54,667 nt of DNA, taken from contig CAKRAK010000021.1 in NCBI GenBank assembly GCA_934294885.1, forward strand, positions 1 to 54,667, given 5' to 3'. Source of the DNA: an uncultured Lachnospiraceae bacterium (GTDB lineage: Bacteria; Bacillota; Clostridia; Lachnospirales; Lachnospiraceae). A program made the position numbers and the translations under genes. The notes below the pieces were generated by a model. The model was given only the letters and a program-made list of their open reading frames with translations, was not told where the DNA came from and made no database searches. Every line of letters starts with the position of its first letter. The stretch's first letter is position 1. Positions 35,032 through 42,510 of this stretch are shown here, piece by piece.

Positions 35032-36387
35032 CTATGCTAAAATATCCTTGATATCGGTTAATCCTTTATTGGTTGTAACAATGATTACGGTATCTCCGTT
35101 TTCTATGGTATCCTTACCGCTTGGGGTAATGATCTTGCCGTTTCGTACAATTGCACAAACCAAAAGATTCTTTTTTAATTTCAGATTCATCAAAGGAGTA
35201 CCGGTTACCTTGGATTTCTGCTTAATACTGAATTCCAGTGCTTCCATTCGATCATCCAATATTCGGTACAGTGTTTCCACATTGCTTCCAAATGAGTTTT
35301 GCAGGGCTCTTACATATTGGAGAATGGATTTTGCGGTGATTTTTTTCGGACAGGCAATGGCGTCTAATTTCAAATCGCCGATTACTTCTTCAAAATCTAC
35401 CTTATCGATTTTTGTGATTACCTTTGCATTGCTTACTTTTTTGGCGAACAAAGATAATACCAGATTTTCTTCGTCCATATCCGTAAGGGAAACAAAAGCA
35501 TCGATATTTGCAATTCCCTCTTCCAGTAATAAATCCCGGTTGGTTGCATCTCCGTGAATAATCATGGCTTTTGGAAGCAGACTGCTTAGTGTCTCACATC
35601 TGTCCAGATCCTTTTCTACAATACGAACCTGTATTTTTGTATTTTCAAGGTGCTTTGCCAGATAATAAGAAATGGTTCCGCCACCGATAATCATAACGGA
35701 CTTAATCGGTTTTGCCTTGATTCCAATTTTAGACAAGAGGGAATGAATCTCCTTTGGTGGTATGATAACAAACATATTGTCTCCCTGATGAAGAATGGTA
35801 TTACCATCGGGAATAAACACCTCATTATCTCTTTCTACTGCACAGATTAATGTGTTCTCGCTGATTTTATTGGAAAATTCATATACTGTCATGGAATGCA
35901 GAATGGAATTATCCGGAACCGGCAGCTTAATCAGATGGATTCTCGTCTTTGCAAAGGAATAAATGTCCAATGCGCTTGGAACCTCTATCAGCCGGGAAAT
36001 GTTATTGGCGCAGGCATACTCCGGATTGATTGTCATGGATAACCCAAGCTCTCTGCTTAAATATTTGATTTCTGAGTTATATTCCGGATTCCGCACCCTT
36101 GCAATGGTATGGCAGTTACCGAATTTTTTGGCAATCAGTGTGCAAAGCAGATTGATTTCGTCCTGTCCGGTAACGGCAATCAACAAATCGCTTTCCTTGA
36201 TTCCTGCCTCTGCCTGTGTTCGGAAAATAGTAGCATTACCCTGAATCCCCTGAATATCCAATAAAGATAAGGCATGCTCTAATTTAGCCTCTTTTGAGTC
36301 GATGACTGTAATTTCATGTCCCTCTTCACTTAATTGTTCTGCTAATGTATAGCCGACCTTGCCGCACCCGGCAATTATAATTTTCAT
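35032..36387 (-). CDS. trkA: Trk system potassium uptake protein TrkA (two RCK units)
   Basis: 451 residues made of two RCK_N/RCK_C units. The nucleotide-binding motifs are IIAGCGKVGYTLAEQL at the N terminus and MIIGGGTISYYLAKHL near residue 230, each starting a Rossmann fold. The RCK_C regions lie at about 140-220 and 370-450. As a cytoplasmic ring it gates TrkH in response to NADH/ATP. AGGGGTGAG lies just before the ATG. It is co-transcribed with trkH, which begins 11 bases after its stop. Confidence 0.96.
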   Translation of the reverse strand: MKIIIAGCGKVGYTLAEQLSEEGHEITVIDSKEAKLEHALSLLDIQGIQGNATIFRTQAEAGIKESDLLIAVTGQDEINLLCTLIAKKFGNCHTIARVRNPEYNSEIKYLSRELGLSMTINPEYACANNISRLIEVPSALDIYSFAKTRIHLIKLPVPDNSILHSMTVYEFSNKISENTLICAVERDNEVFIPDGNTILHQGDNMFVIIPPKEIHSLLSKIGIKAKPIKSVMIIGGGTISYYLAKHLENTKIQVRIVEKDLDRCETLSSLLPKAMIIHGDATNRDLLLEEGIANIDAFVSLTDMDEENLVLSLFAKKVSNAKVITKIDKVDFEEVIGDLKLDAIACPKKITAKSILQYVRALQNSFGSNVETLYRILDDRMEALEFSIKQKSKVTGTPLMNLKLKKNLLVCAIVRNGKIITPSGKDTIENGDTVIIVTTNKGLTDIKDILA

Positions 36388-36453
36388 AGTCTCACCCCTT
36401 ATATAGATTCTACTGTATATTAATGAATATTTTTAAAAATGACAATAGTGCCC

Positions 36454-37209
36454 TTAAATATATCGTTGCACATGCACGTAAATTTTTCCTTTTCGGGTGC
36501 TGCCTCCTGTGCCCCTAAATATAAATTTTCCGTAGCCCCGGACAGAAAATACATCCCCCTCTTTTAAGGAAATGCTGTTCCTTCCGGTAATGGTGCCGTT
36601 TAAGGTAACCTTTTTATCGGTAAAAAAAGCAAGGGTTTCTTTTCTGGAGCATTTTGTAAGGTTTGCAATAATTCCATCCAGCCGTAAAGAAGAAACCGGA
36701 AAGGATTCGTCCTTAAGAGTTGGTTTTAATGCAGGAATCTCCCCTGTTACCACCTCACATTTTACATTGGTGTGGCGGATGCAGGATAAATGTTCCGTAA
36801 TGTAGTCTGCCATAGAATCCAGGCAGAATACATAAGCGGTTTTGTCCTTAATCAGAATATCCCCAATTGTGTCCCGTTGTATGCCTAAATTCATCAAAGC
36901 ACCAAGATAGTCTCTGTGAGACAGGACTTCTCCGAATTTTTCAATTAAAGGTGTAATGCGGATGGCAACAATGGGAAAGGTACCTTTATAGCCAAGGGCT
37001 TTCTCCGAACCAAAGCCTAAGACCATCCGGTCTGCCGGTTCATATCCCCCATAATAGGAAAAATCTGTATAGGAAAGCTCATTCCTCCATTCGTGAATCA
37101 GCGTTTGTTCGTCTACACTTAAAAAATGGGTGTAGGTATAGATGTTTTGCTGATAGGATTTTTGAGCCAGATCCAGAATCCTTCCCTTTAAAATCTGTTC
37201 CTCATTCAT
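36454..37209 (-). CDS. ylmH: S4-domain RNA-binding protein YlmH
   Basis: 251 residues from ATG 37209. A 31-residue in-frame extension to ATG 37302 is possible, but the family N terminus corresponds to NEEQILKGRILDLAQKSYQ, and GGGGAGGA lies 13 bases upstream of the chosen start. An N-terminal YlmH domain (about 1-160) includes TYTHFLSVDEQ and PADRMVLGFG. The C-terminal S4 domain (about 175-245) has SSLRLDGIIANLTKCSRKE and SLKEGDVFSVRGYGKF. In Bacillus, YlmH sits in the division cluster and has been reported to act in ribosome quality control; here it is separate from ftsZ. It is divergent from dtd. Confidence 0.88.
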   Translation of the reverse strand: MNEEQILKGRILDLAQKSYQQNIYTYTHFLSVDEQTLIHEWRNELSYTDFSYYGGYEPADRMVLGFGSEKALGYKGTFPIVAIRITPLIEKFGEVLSHRDYLGALMNLGIQRDTIGDILIKDKTAYVFCLDSMADYITEHLSCIRHTNVKCEVVTGEIPALKPTLKDESFPVSSLRLDGIIANLTKCSRKETLAFFTDKKVTLNGTITGRNSISLKEGDVFSVRGYGKFIFRGTGGSTRKGKIYVHVQRYI

Positions 37210-37404
37210 TTGTTTTGTTATATCCTCCCCTGATAAGACAAAGCCTTTTTGGTTTTGTGAAATATACAGGCATCTGGTTATCATTCTGTCAGCCTGATAC
37301 ATATCGTTTCACTATTATAACAGAAAATAAAAATATGTGAATATCAGGAATAAATATGATATACTTCAAAACAATGATATCAAGAGAGAAAGTTGAGGAA
37401 TCAT

Positions 37405-37863
37405 ATGAGATTTGTAATTCAAAGAGTAACAAAAGCACAGGTAACGGTAGATGAGCAGGTAATCGGAAGGATTGGAAAAGGATATCTCGTTTTAATCGGA
37501 GTGGCAGAGGATGACACGGAAGAGATTGCGGATAAAATGATTCATAAGATGTTAAATCTCCGCATTTTCTCGGACGAGGAAGGTAAAACCAATTTGAATC
37601 TGGCGGATGTAAAGGGAGAGCTTTTGCTTGTGTCCCAGTTTACGTTGTATGCAGACTGTCGGAAAGGGAACCGTCCTTCCTTTGTAAAAGCAGGCAATCC
37701 GGAAAAGGCAGATGCATTATATGAATATATTATTAAAAAATGCAAAGAAGAAGTGGAGGCTGTACAAACAGGAAGTTTTGGGGCAGATATGAAGGTAGAA
37801 CTTTTGAATGACGGACCGTTTACGATTTTATTGGATAGTGAGGAACTGATAAAAAAGAAGTGA
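37405..37863 (+). CDS. dtd: D-aminoacyl-tRNA deacylase
   Basis: 152 residues from ATG 37405 (MRFVIQRVTKAQV is the family start; an upstream TTG is less likely). It removes D-amino acids wrongly attached to tRNA. Family motifs: GRIGKGYLVLIGV, KMLNLRIF, the cross-subunit SQFTLYAD and the NDGPFT Gly-cisPro-type loop near the C terminus (GPFTILLDS). Length is typical for a DTD. It is divergent from ylmH and followed by the ilvN promoter, so it is probably its own transcript. Confidence 0.96.
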   Translation: MRFVIQRVTKAQVTVDEQVIGRIGKGYLVLIGVAEDDTEEIADKMIHKMLNLRIFSDEEGKTNLNLADVKGELLLVSQFTLYADCRKGNRPSFVKAGNPEKADALYEYIIKKCKEEVEAVQTGSFGADMKVELLNDGPFTILLDSEELIKKK

Positions 37864-37869
37864 AAACAT

Positions 37870-37898
37870 TTGACACAACATATAATAGTTGATAAAAT
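37870..37898 (+). promoter_or_regulatory. Promoter of ilvN
   Basis: Perfect TTGACA (37870-37875), a 17-base spacer, then TAAAAT (37893-37898), starting 7 bases after the dtd stop. The leader to the ilvN start is about 65 bases and holds no recognisable T-box or leader peptide. Confidence 0.75.
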
Positions 37899-37968
37899 GT
37901 GCTTAGTTTTGTGAAAATACATTAATAGATGGAATTCACGCATTTTGTAGTGAAAGGTGGAGAAACAA

Positions 37969-38457
37969 TTGAGAAAAATCGTATTATCATTGTTGGTAGA
38001 TAACACCTCTGGTGTACTGGGAAGAGTTTCCGGAATGTTTAGCAGACGTGGATATAACATTGACAGCTTATCTGTTGGTGTGACAGAGAATCCGAAGTAT
38101 TCCCGTATGACAGTAGCAGCCAGCGGAGACGAACTGACTTTGGCACAGATTGCAAAACAGTTAAACAAATTAGAGGATGTTGTTGAGATTATCGAATTAA
38201 AAGACGGTGAGTCTGTATGCAGAGAGCTTGTATTGGTGAAGGTTAAGACAAGTCGTGAAGAGAAGCAGCAGATTATCGCATTAACAGATGTATTCCGTGC
38301 TAAGATTGTAGATGTGTCTGTTGAGTCTTTGATGATTGAGTTGACAGGTAATTCCAATAAGATAGAAGCATTTATCGGTTTGCTGGATGGATTTGAGATT
38401 GAGTCTATTGTAAGAACCGGATTGACAGGTCTTGTCCGTGGCGGTGTACAGAACTAA
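37969..38457 (+). CDS. ilvN: Acetolactate synthase small (regulatory) subunit
   Basis: 162 residues from a TTG at 37969, chosen because GGTGGAG lies 7-8 bases upstream and RKIVLSLLVDNTSGVLGRV aligns with the family start; an in-frame GTG 12 bases earlier is too near the ribosome binding site. An N-terminal ACT domain (about 1-75; SGMFSRRGYNIDSL) binds valine for feedback control. The C-terminal AHAS-C domain (about 85-160) ends with TGLTGLVRG. It regulates acetolactate synthase in isoleucine/valine/leucine synthesis. The large subunit gene ilvB is not in the window. ilvC follows after 144 bases. Confidence 0.95.
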   Translation: MRKIVLSLLVDNTSGVLGRVSGMFSRRGYNIDSLSVGVTENPKYSRMTVAASGDELTLAQIAKQLNKLEDVVEIIELKDGESVCRELVLVKVKTSREEKQQIIALTDVFRAKIVDVSVESLMIELTGNSNKIEAFIGLLDGFEIESIVRTGLTGLVRGGVQN

Positions 38458-38525
38458 GGCTTGATATGAGAATGCACAAATCTGTTAAGCTTTCATATAG
38501 GTTGGATTTGTGAAAACTTACAGTT

Positions 38526-38534
38526 TGTTATAAA
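38526..38534 (+). promoter_or_regulatory. Possible extended -10 promoter of ilvC
   Basis: TGT followed by TATAAA (38529-38534), with TTGTGA 15 bases upstream as a weak -35. A small CTTACT/AGTAAG hairpin lies between it and the AGGAGG of ilvC. This would let ilvC be expressed apart from ilvN. Confidence 0.4.
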
Positions 38535-38601
38535 TGACACTTACTTACACTTGCAGTAAGCAGGTGATATTACAAAATTTTATATTTAGGAGGAACTGGA
38601 A

Positions 38602-39627
38602 ATGGCAGATGCTAAGATTTTTTACCAGGAAGATTGTAATTTATCATTGTTAGACGGAAAGACTATCGCCGTAATCGGTTATGGTAGCCAGGGACATGCT
38701 CATGCATTGAATGCAAAAGAGTCAGGTTGTAACGTAATTATTGGTTTATATGAGGGCAGCAAGTCTTGGGCAAAGGCAGAAGCTCAGGGATTTGAAGTTT
38801 ATACAACTGCAGAAGCTGCTAAGAAGGCTGATATCATCATGATTTTAATTAATGATGAATTACAGGCTGATATGTATAAGAAAGACATTGAGCCAAACTT
38901 AGAGCCTGGTAACATGTTAATGTTCGCTCACGGATTTAATATTCATTTTGGATGTATCGTACCACCTAAGGATGTGGATGTAACTATGATCGCACCAAAG
39001 GCACCGGGACATACAGTACGTTCAGAGTATCAGGCAGGAAAAGGAACTCCTTGTCTTGTAGCTGTATATCAGGATGCTACAGGTCAGGCTCAGGATCTTG
39101 CATTAGCTTACGCATTGGCAATCGGTGGAGCAAGAGCCGGAGTATTGGAGACAACATTCCGTACAGAGACAGAGACAGACTTATTTGGTGAGCAGGCAGT
39201 ACTTTGCGGTGGTGTTTGTGCATTAATGCAGGCTGGTTTTGAGACTCTTTGTGAAGCAGGCTATGATCCAAGAAATGCATACTTTGAATGTATCCATGAG
39301 ATGAAGTTAATCGTTGACTTGATTTATCAGTCAGGCTTCGAAGGAATGAGATATTCAATTTCCAATACAGCTGAGTATGGTGATTATATTACAGGACCTA
39401 AGATTATTACAGAGGATACCAAGAAGGCTATGAAGAAGATTCTTTCAGATATTCAGGACGGAACATTTGCAAAAGAATTCTTATTGGATATGTCACCTGC
39501 AGGACGTCAGGTACACTTCAAGGCTATGAGAAAGCTTGCTGCTGAGCATCCATCAGAGGTTGTTGGTAAGCAGATTCGTAGCTTATATAGCTGGAATAAC
39601 GAAGAGGATAAGTTTATTAATAACTAA
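38602..39627 (+). CDS. ilvC: Ketol-acid reductoisomerase (class I)
   Basis: 341 residues. It converts acetolactate to dihydroxyisovalerate in branched-chain amino-acid synthesis, using Mg2+ and a nicotinamide cofactor. A Rossmann domain has GYGSQGHAHALN (27-37). The beta2-alphaB loop reads GLYEGSKSW (48-56), where NADPH enzymes commonly carry Arg-Lys at the Tyr50-Glu51 positions. The C-terminal helical domain shows ETETDLFGEQAVLCGG with the metal-binding Asp and Glu, and SNTAEYGDY. The length is normal for class I. AGGAGG is strong and codon choice looks like that of an abundant protein. A terminator follows. Confidence 0.97.
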   Translation: MADAKIFYQEDCNLSLLDGKTIAVIGYGSQGHAHALNAKESGCNVIIGLYEGSKSWAKAEAQGFEVYTTAEAAKKADIIMILINDELQADMYKKDIEPNLEPGNMLMFAHGFNIHFGCIVPPKDVDVTMIAPKAPGHTVRSEYQAGKGTPCLVAVYQDATGQAQDLALAYALAIGGARAGVLETTFRTETETDLFGEQAVLCGGVCALMQAGFETLCEAGYDPRNAYFECIHEMKLIVDLIYQSGFEGMRYSISNTAEYGDYITGPKIITEDTKKAMKKILSDIQDGTFAKEFLLDMSPAGRQVHFKAMRKLAAEHPSEVVGKQIRSLYSWNNEEDKFINN

Positions 39628-39651
39628 TTTTCTAACAGTATAAGAAAGAAT

Positions 39652-39703
39652 AATAATCCCATGTTATACATATATTTATGCTATATCATGGGATTATTTT
39701 ATA
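39652..39703 (+). terminator. Terminator of ilvC
   Basis: A perfect 12-bp stem (39652-39663 with 39687-39698) around a 23-base A/T-rich loop that can itself pair, followed by a T-rich run. Confidence 0.85.
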
Positions 39704-39738
39704 GCTTCGGATACTGCCTCGGATATTGGGAGTAAAAA

Positions 39739-40746
39739 ATGAAGAATAAAAGATTCAATAAATGCATTGCGGTCATTCTTATAGGTATCATCTGTTTTTC
39801 TGTAACCGGCTGTGGAAAACAGGAGAAAGCACTGTTTCATGTATGCGGATATGACTTGTCATATGAACAGACCTTAGTGTTTGGGTATATTTACGGAATG
39901 AATTATAATCTGAAGGCCTCTGATGATTTTAAAGCAGATTATGAAGGCGGATTAAACTATGGAGATTATTGCAAAGAGCAGATTCAGAATGATATTATAG
40001 AGACCCTTTTGCTTTGGAATGAAGCAAAGGACAATAAAATCAAACTGTCATCGGAGGAGAAGCAGCAGGTATCCGATAATGCAAAAAAACTGACGGAATA
40101 TTTCGGCAGTGGCAGATTTGAAGGTGCCGATATCAGTCAGAAGGATATAGAGACTGTTTATGAAATGAAAGCCCTTGCAGATGCATATGTGAAACAGTTA
40201 ACAGACGATAAGCAAAGCGATGAAGCGTCTGATACGTATGTAAAGGTCTATCAGGTTACATTTCTGACGGCAAAGTTAGATGCCAACGGAAATTATACAT
40301 TAGATGAGGATGGTAATGTAATAATGGAAGATTCCGCTACCGCTTCCAAGATGAAGGAAGCAGCGCAAACCGTTTCCTCCAGAGTACAGGATGGAGAGGA
40401 TATAAAAGAGGTTATAAAGGATTATGATGCCTCTGTAACCGGCGCGGAAAAATACCTGAAGGTAAAGGATATGCCATCTGCTTACCGAAAAGAGATAGAA
40501 GGGATGTCTGTTGGAGATACCAGTAATCCTATTGGGTTTGATTATGGTTATTACGTCGTGGAGCTGTTATCCGAAGATGGGGAAGACTATGCCAAGGCAG
40601 TGGCAAATCATGAATATGCTACCGAGAGTGAAGAAAAAAGAACCCGGGAGATTGACCGTCTGAAGGATAAATATATAGGAACCTCTACGGATTATGTAGA
40701 AAAGAATTGGTCGGATATTAAGATAGAAACTTTTGCGCCGTCTTAA
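39739..40746 (+). CDS. SurA/PrsA-like foldase lipoprotein (paralogue 3)
   Basis: 335 residues. A signal peptide ends with VTGC (Cys25), so it is anchored outside the membrane. The helical chaperone region (about 35-165) begins with the ALFHVCGYDLSYEQ strand, similar to paralogues 1, 2 and 4 in this window. A parvulin-like domain (about 170-280) starts VKVYQVTFLT and ends GFDYGYYVVEL; the catalytic His residues of active parvulins are missing. The tail contains TESEEKRTREIDRLKDKYI. It is flanked by terminators on both sides, so it is a single-gene unit. Its client is unknown. Confidence 0.75.
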   Translation: MKNKRFNKCIAVILIGIICFSVTGCGKQEKALFHVCGYDLSYEQTLVFGYIYGMNYNLKASDDFKADYEGGLNYGDYCKEQIQNDIIETLLLWNEAKDNKIKLSSEEKQQVSDNAKKLTEYFGSGRFEGADISQKDIETVYEMKALADAYVKQLTDDKQSDEASDTYVKVYQVTFLTAKLDANGNYTLDEDGNVIMEDSATASKMKEAAQTVSSRVQDGEDIKEVIKDYDASVTGAEKYLKVKDMPSAYRKEIEGMSVGDTSNPIGFDYGYYVVELLSEDGEDYAKAVANHEYATESEEKRTREIDRLKDKYIGTSTDYVEKNWSDIKIETFAPS

Positions 40747-40753
40747 TATTACG

Positions 40754-40797
40754 GATACCGGACAGCGGATGAAACCATTGCCCGGTATCTTTTTTCT
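40754..40797 (+). terminator. Terminator of foldase paralogue 3
   Basis: GATACCGG pairs with CCGGTATC (8 bp) across a 20-base loop and is followed by T6. Confidence 0.8.
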
Positions 40798-40804
40798 GAG
40801 GTGT

Positions 40805-40993
40805 TTACTTAAGGTTACGTGCGATTGAATCATATAAATCCAAAACACAGTGCTCATCCTTGGCAAAATGTTCACAATTCAAACAGCTGACGCAATCACA
40901 GTCTACGCAGTTTGATAATTCACTTGTGGTAGTTTTGGTGTATGAACTACATCTTTTTGCTACTTCCTCGTATTCCTTTTTTGAACTTCTCAT
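40805..40993 (-). CDS. Small Cys-rich protein, unknown function
   Basis: 62 residues with a good ribosome binding site (AAAGGAG, 5-6 bases before the ATG). It is basic at the start and then carries seven cysteines: Cys15, then the cluster CVDCDCVSCLNC (from Cys29) and Cys48 in DEHCVLD. There is no signal peptide or membrane segment, so it is probably cytoplasmic. The spacing CxxCxCxxCxxC suggests zinc or iron-sulfur binding, but I do not recognise a named family. It is divergent from the CorC-type gene (about 150 bases between starts) and convergent with foldase 3. The gene looks real from its ribosome binding site, its composition and the regular Cys spacing. Confidence 0.7.
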   Translation of the reverse strand: MRSSKKEYEEVAKRCSSYTKTTTSELSNCVDCDCVSCLNCEHFAKDEHCVLDLYDSIARNLK

Positions 40994-41151
40994 GGTAACT
41001 CCTTTAATAATAGCAAGACAGACGTTGATGGTGTCTGCCTTTGTTAATGGTTACACCTATAGTATGACTTGACAATCTATATTTCATTCAGTAAAATTAC
41101 AAATTAATTGTTCTTAATGATATTAAATTTATTTTTTAGGAGGATATGAGA

Positions 41152-42432
41152 TTGGACCCTGACTCGTATATTATGGAGATTGTTGCACTGGTGGTTTTGA
41201 TTTTGCTTTCCGCTTTTTTTTCGTCAGCGGAGACATCCCTGACAACGGCGAATAAACACCGCTTACGTTCATTGGCGGAAGAAGGGAATAAGGCCGCAAA
41301 GAAGGTATTAAAGCTTGTGGAGAATCCATCAAAGATGCTCAGTGCGATTTTAATTGGTAACAATGTGGTGAATATTTCGTCTTCTGCACTGGCAACGACT
41401 CTTACAACGAAGCTTTTTGGTAATGAATACATTGGAATTTCTACGGGTATTCTTACTTTGGTCGTGCTTTTGTTTGGTGAGATTACACCGAAAACACTGG
41501 CAACCTTATACAGTGAGAAGCTGTCTATGATATACATTTATGTAATCGGTCCTCTTACGGTAATCCTTACACCTGTGATATGGATTGTAGACCGATTGGG
41601 GAATATCATTTTCTTCATATTAAGAATTGATAAAGACAAAGCACAGAATACAATGACAGAAGGAGAACTTCGGACGATTGTAGATGTAAGTATGGAAGAC
41701 GGCGTAATCGAGAAAGAAGAAAAATCCATGATCAATAATGTGGTGGATTTTGGAGATTCCAAGGCAAAGGATGTTATGATTCCGAGAGCGGACATGGCAG
41801 TTGTGTCGGTAGACGCCGATTATGGGGAAGTATTCAAGACCTTTAAAGAAGACCATTATTCCAGACTGCCTGTATATGATGATAACAAAGACAGTGTAAT
41901 CGGTATTCTTTATTTCAAGGATTTGTTCTTTTATTATGAAGGAAAGAATGGGGACTTGAAGAATACCTTCTCGGTGCGGGATGTGATGAGAGAGCCATTT
42001 TTTGTCTACGAATATCAGAAGACATCATCTATTATGGCGGAGATGCGGAGTCGGTTTATCTCATTGGCAATTGTGTTGGATGAGTATGGATCTGCTGTCG
42101 GTTTGATTACATTGGAGGATCTGCTGGAGGAAATTGTAGGTGAGATTCGGGATGAGTTCGATATGGACGAATTGAAGAATGTAACTAAGATAGATGAAAA
42201 CCGGTTTGAGGTGGATGCCTCCATGAAGCTTACGGATTTGGAGGATCAGCTTGGAATCGTTTTAAAATCAGAGGATTATGATTCCCTTGGTGGATATGTA
42301 ATAGAATTGTTAGATCATCTTCCGGTAGAAGGAGAGACCGTCATGAAGGACGGTATTACCTTTACGGTCATCTCCATGGACAAAAACAGAATTGACCGGG
42401 TAGCGATGATAATCGATCCGGAATTAATGTGA
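41152..42432 (+). CDS. CNNM/CorC/HlyC-type membrane protein (DUF21-CBS-CorC)
   Basis: 426 residues from a TTG at 41152, chosen because AGGAGG lies 8 bases upstream while the ATG two codons earlier is only 2 bases from it. The DUF21/CNNM transmembrane domain covers about 5-190 with three to four helices (LILLSAFFSSAETSLTTAN is the signature). A pair of CBS domains (about 205-325) binds adenine nucleotide, and the C-terminal CorC_HlyC domain covers about 340-425. Such proteins are linked to Mg2+ or Co2+ efflux and are often mislabelled hemolysins. Transcribed toward the ABC-F gene 78 bases downstream. The ion is not readable from sequence. Confidence 0.92.
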   Translation: MDPDSYIMEIVALVVLILLSAFFSSAETSLTTANKHRLRSLAEEGNKAAKKVLKLVENPSKMLSAILIGNNVVNISSSALATTLTTKLFGNEYIGISTGILTLVVLLFGEITPKTLATLYSEKLSMIYIYVIGPLTVILTPVIWIVDRLGNIIFFILRIDKDKAQNTMTEGELRTIVDVSMEDGVIEKEEKSMINNVVDFGDSKAKDVMIPRADMAVVSVDADYGEVFKTFKEDHYSRLPVYDDNKDSVIGILYFKDLFFYYEGKNGDLKNTFSVRDVMREPFFVYEYQKTSSIMAEMRSRFISLAIVLDEYGSAVGLITLEDLLEEIVGEIRDEFDMDELKNVTKIDENRFEVDASMKLTDLEDQLGIVLKSEDYDSLGGYVIELLDHLPVEGETVMKDGITFTVISMDKNRIDRVAMIIDPELM

Positions 42433-42510
42433 TTTTTTCGGAAAAAGGAATCGGTTGGCAGGAATAAAGTTTGAATAAGATGCATATATAGAAAGAATGA
42501 GGTAGAAAGA

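Noticed and set aside
35048..36244. Plus-strand frames opposite trkA
   Set aside because: TrkA is complete with both RCK units; the opposite frames have no ribosome binding sites or recognisable domains.
37900..37968. T-box or leader-peptide attenuator of ilvN
   Set aside because: The leader is only about 65 bases, with no T-box sequence, no run of Ile/Val/Leu codons and no terminator hairpin.
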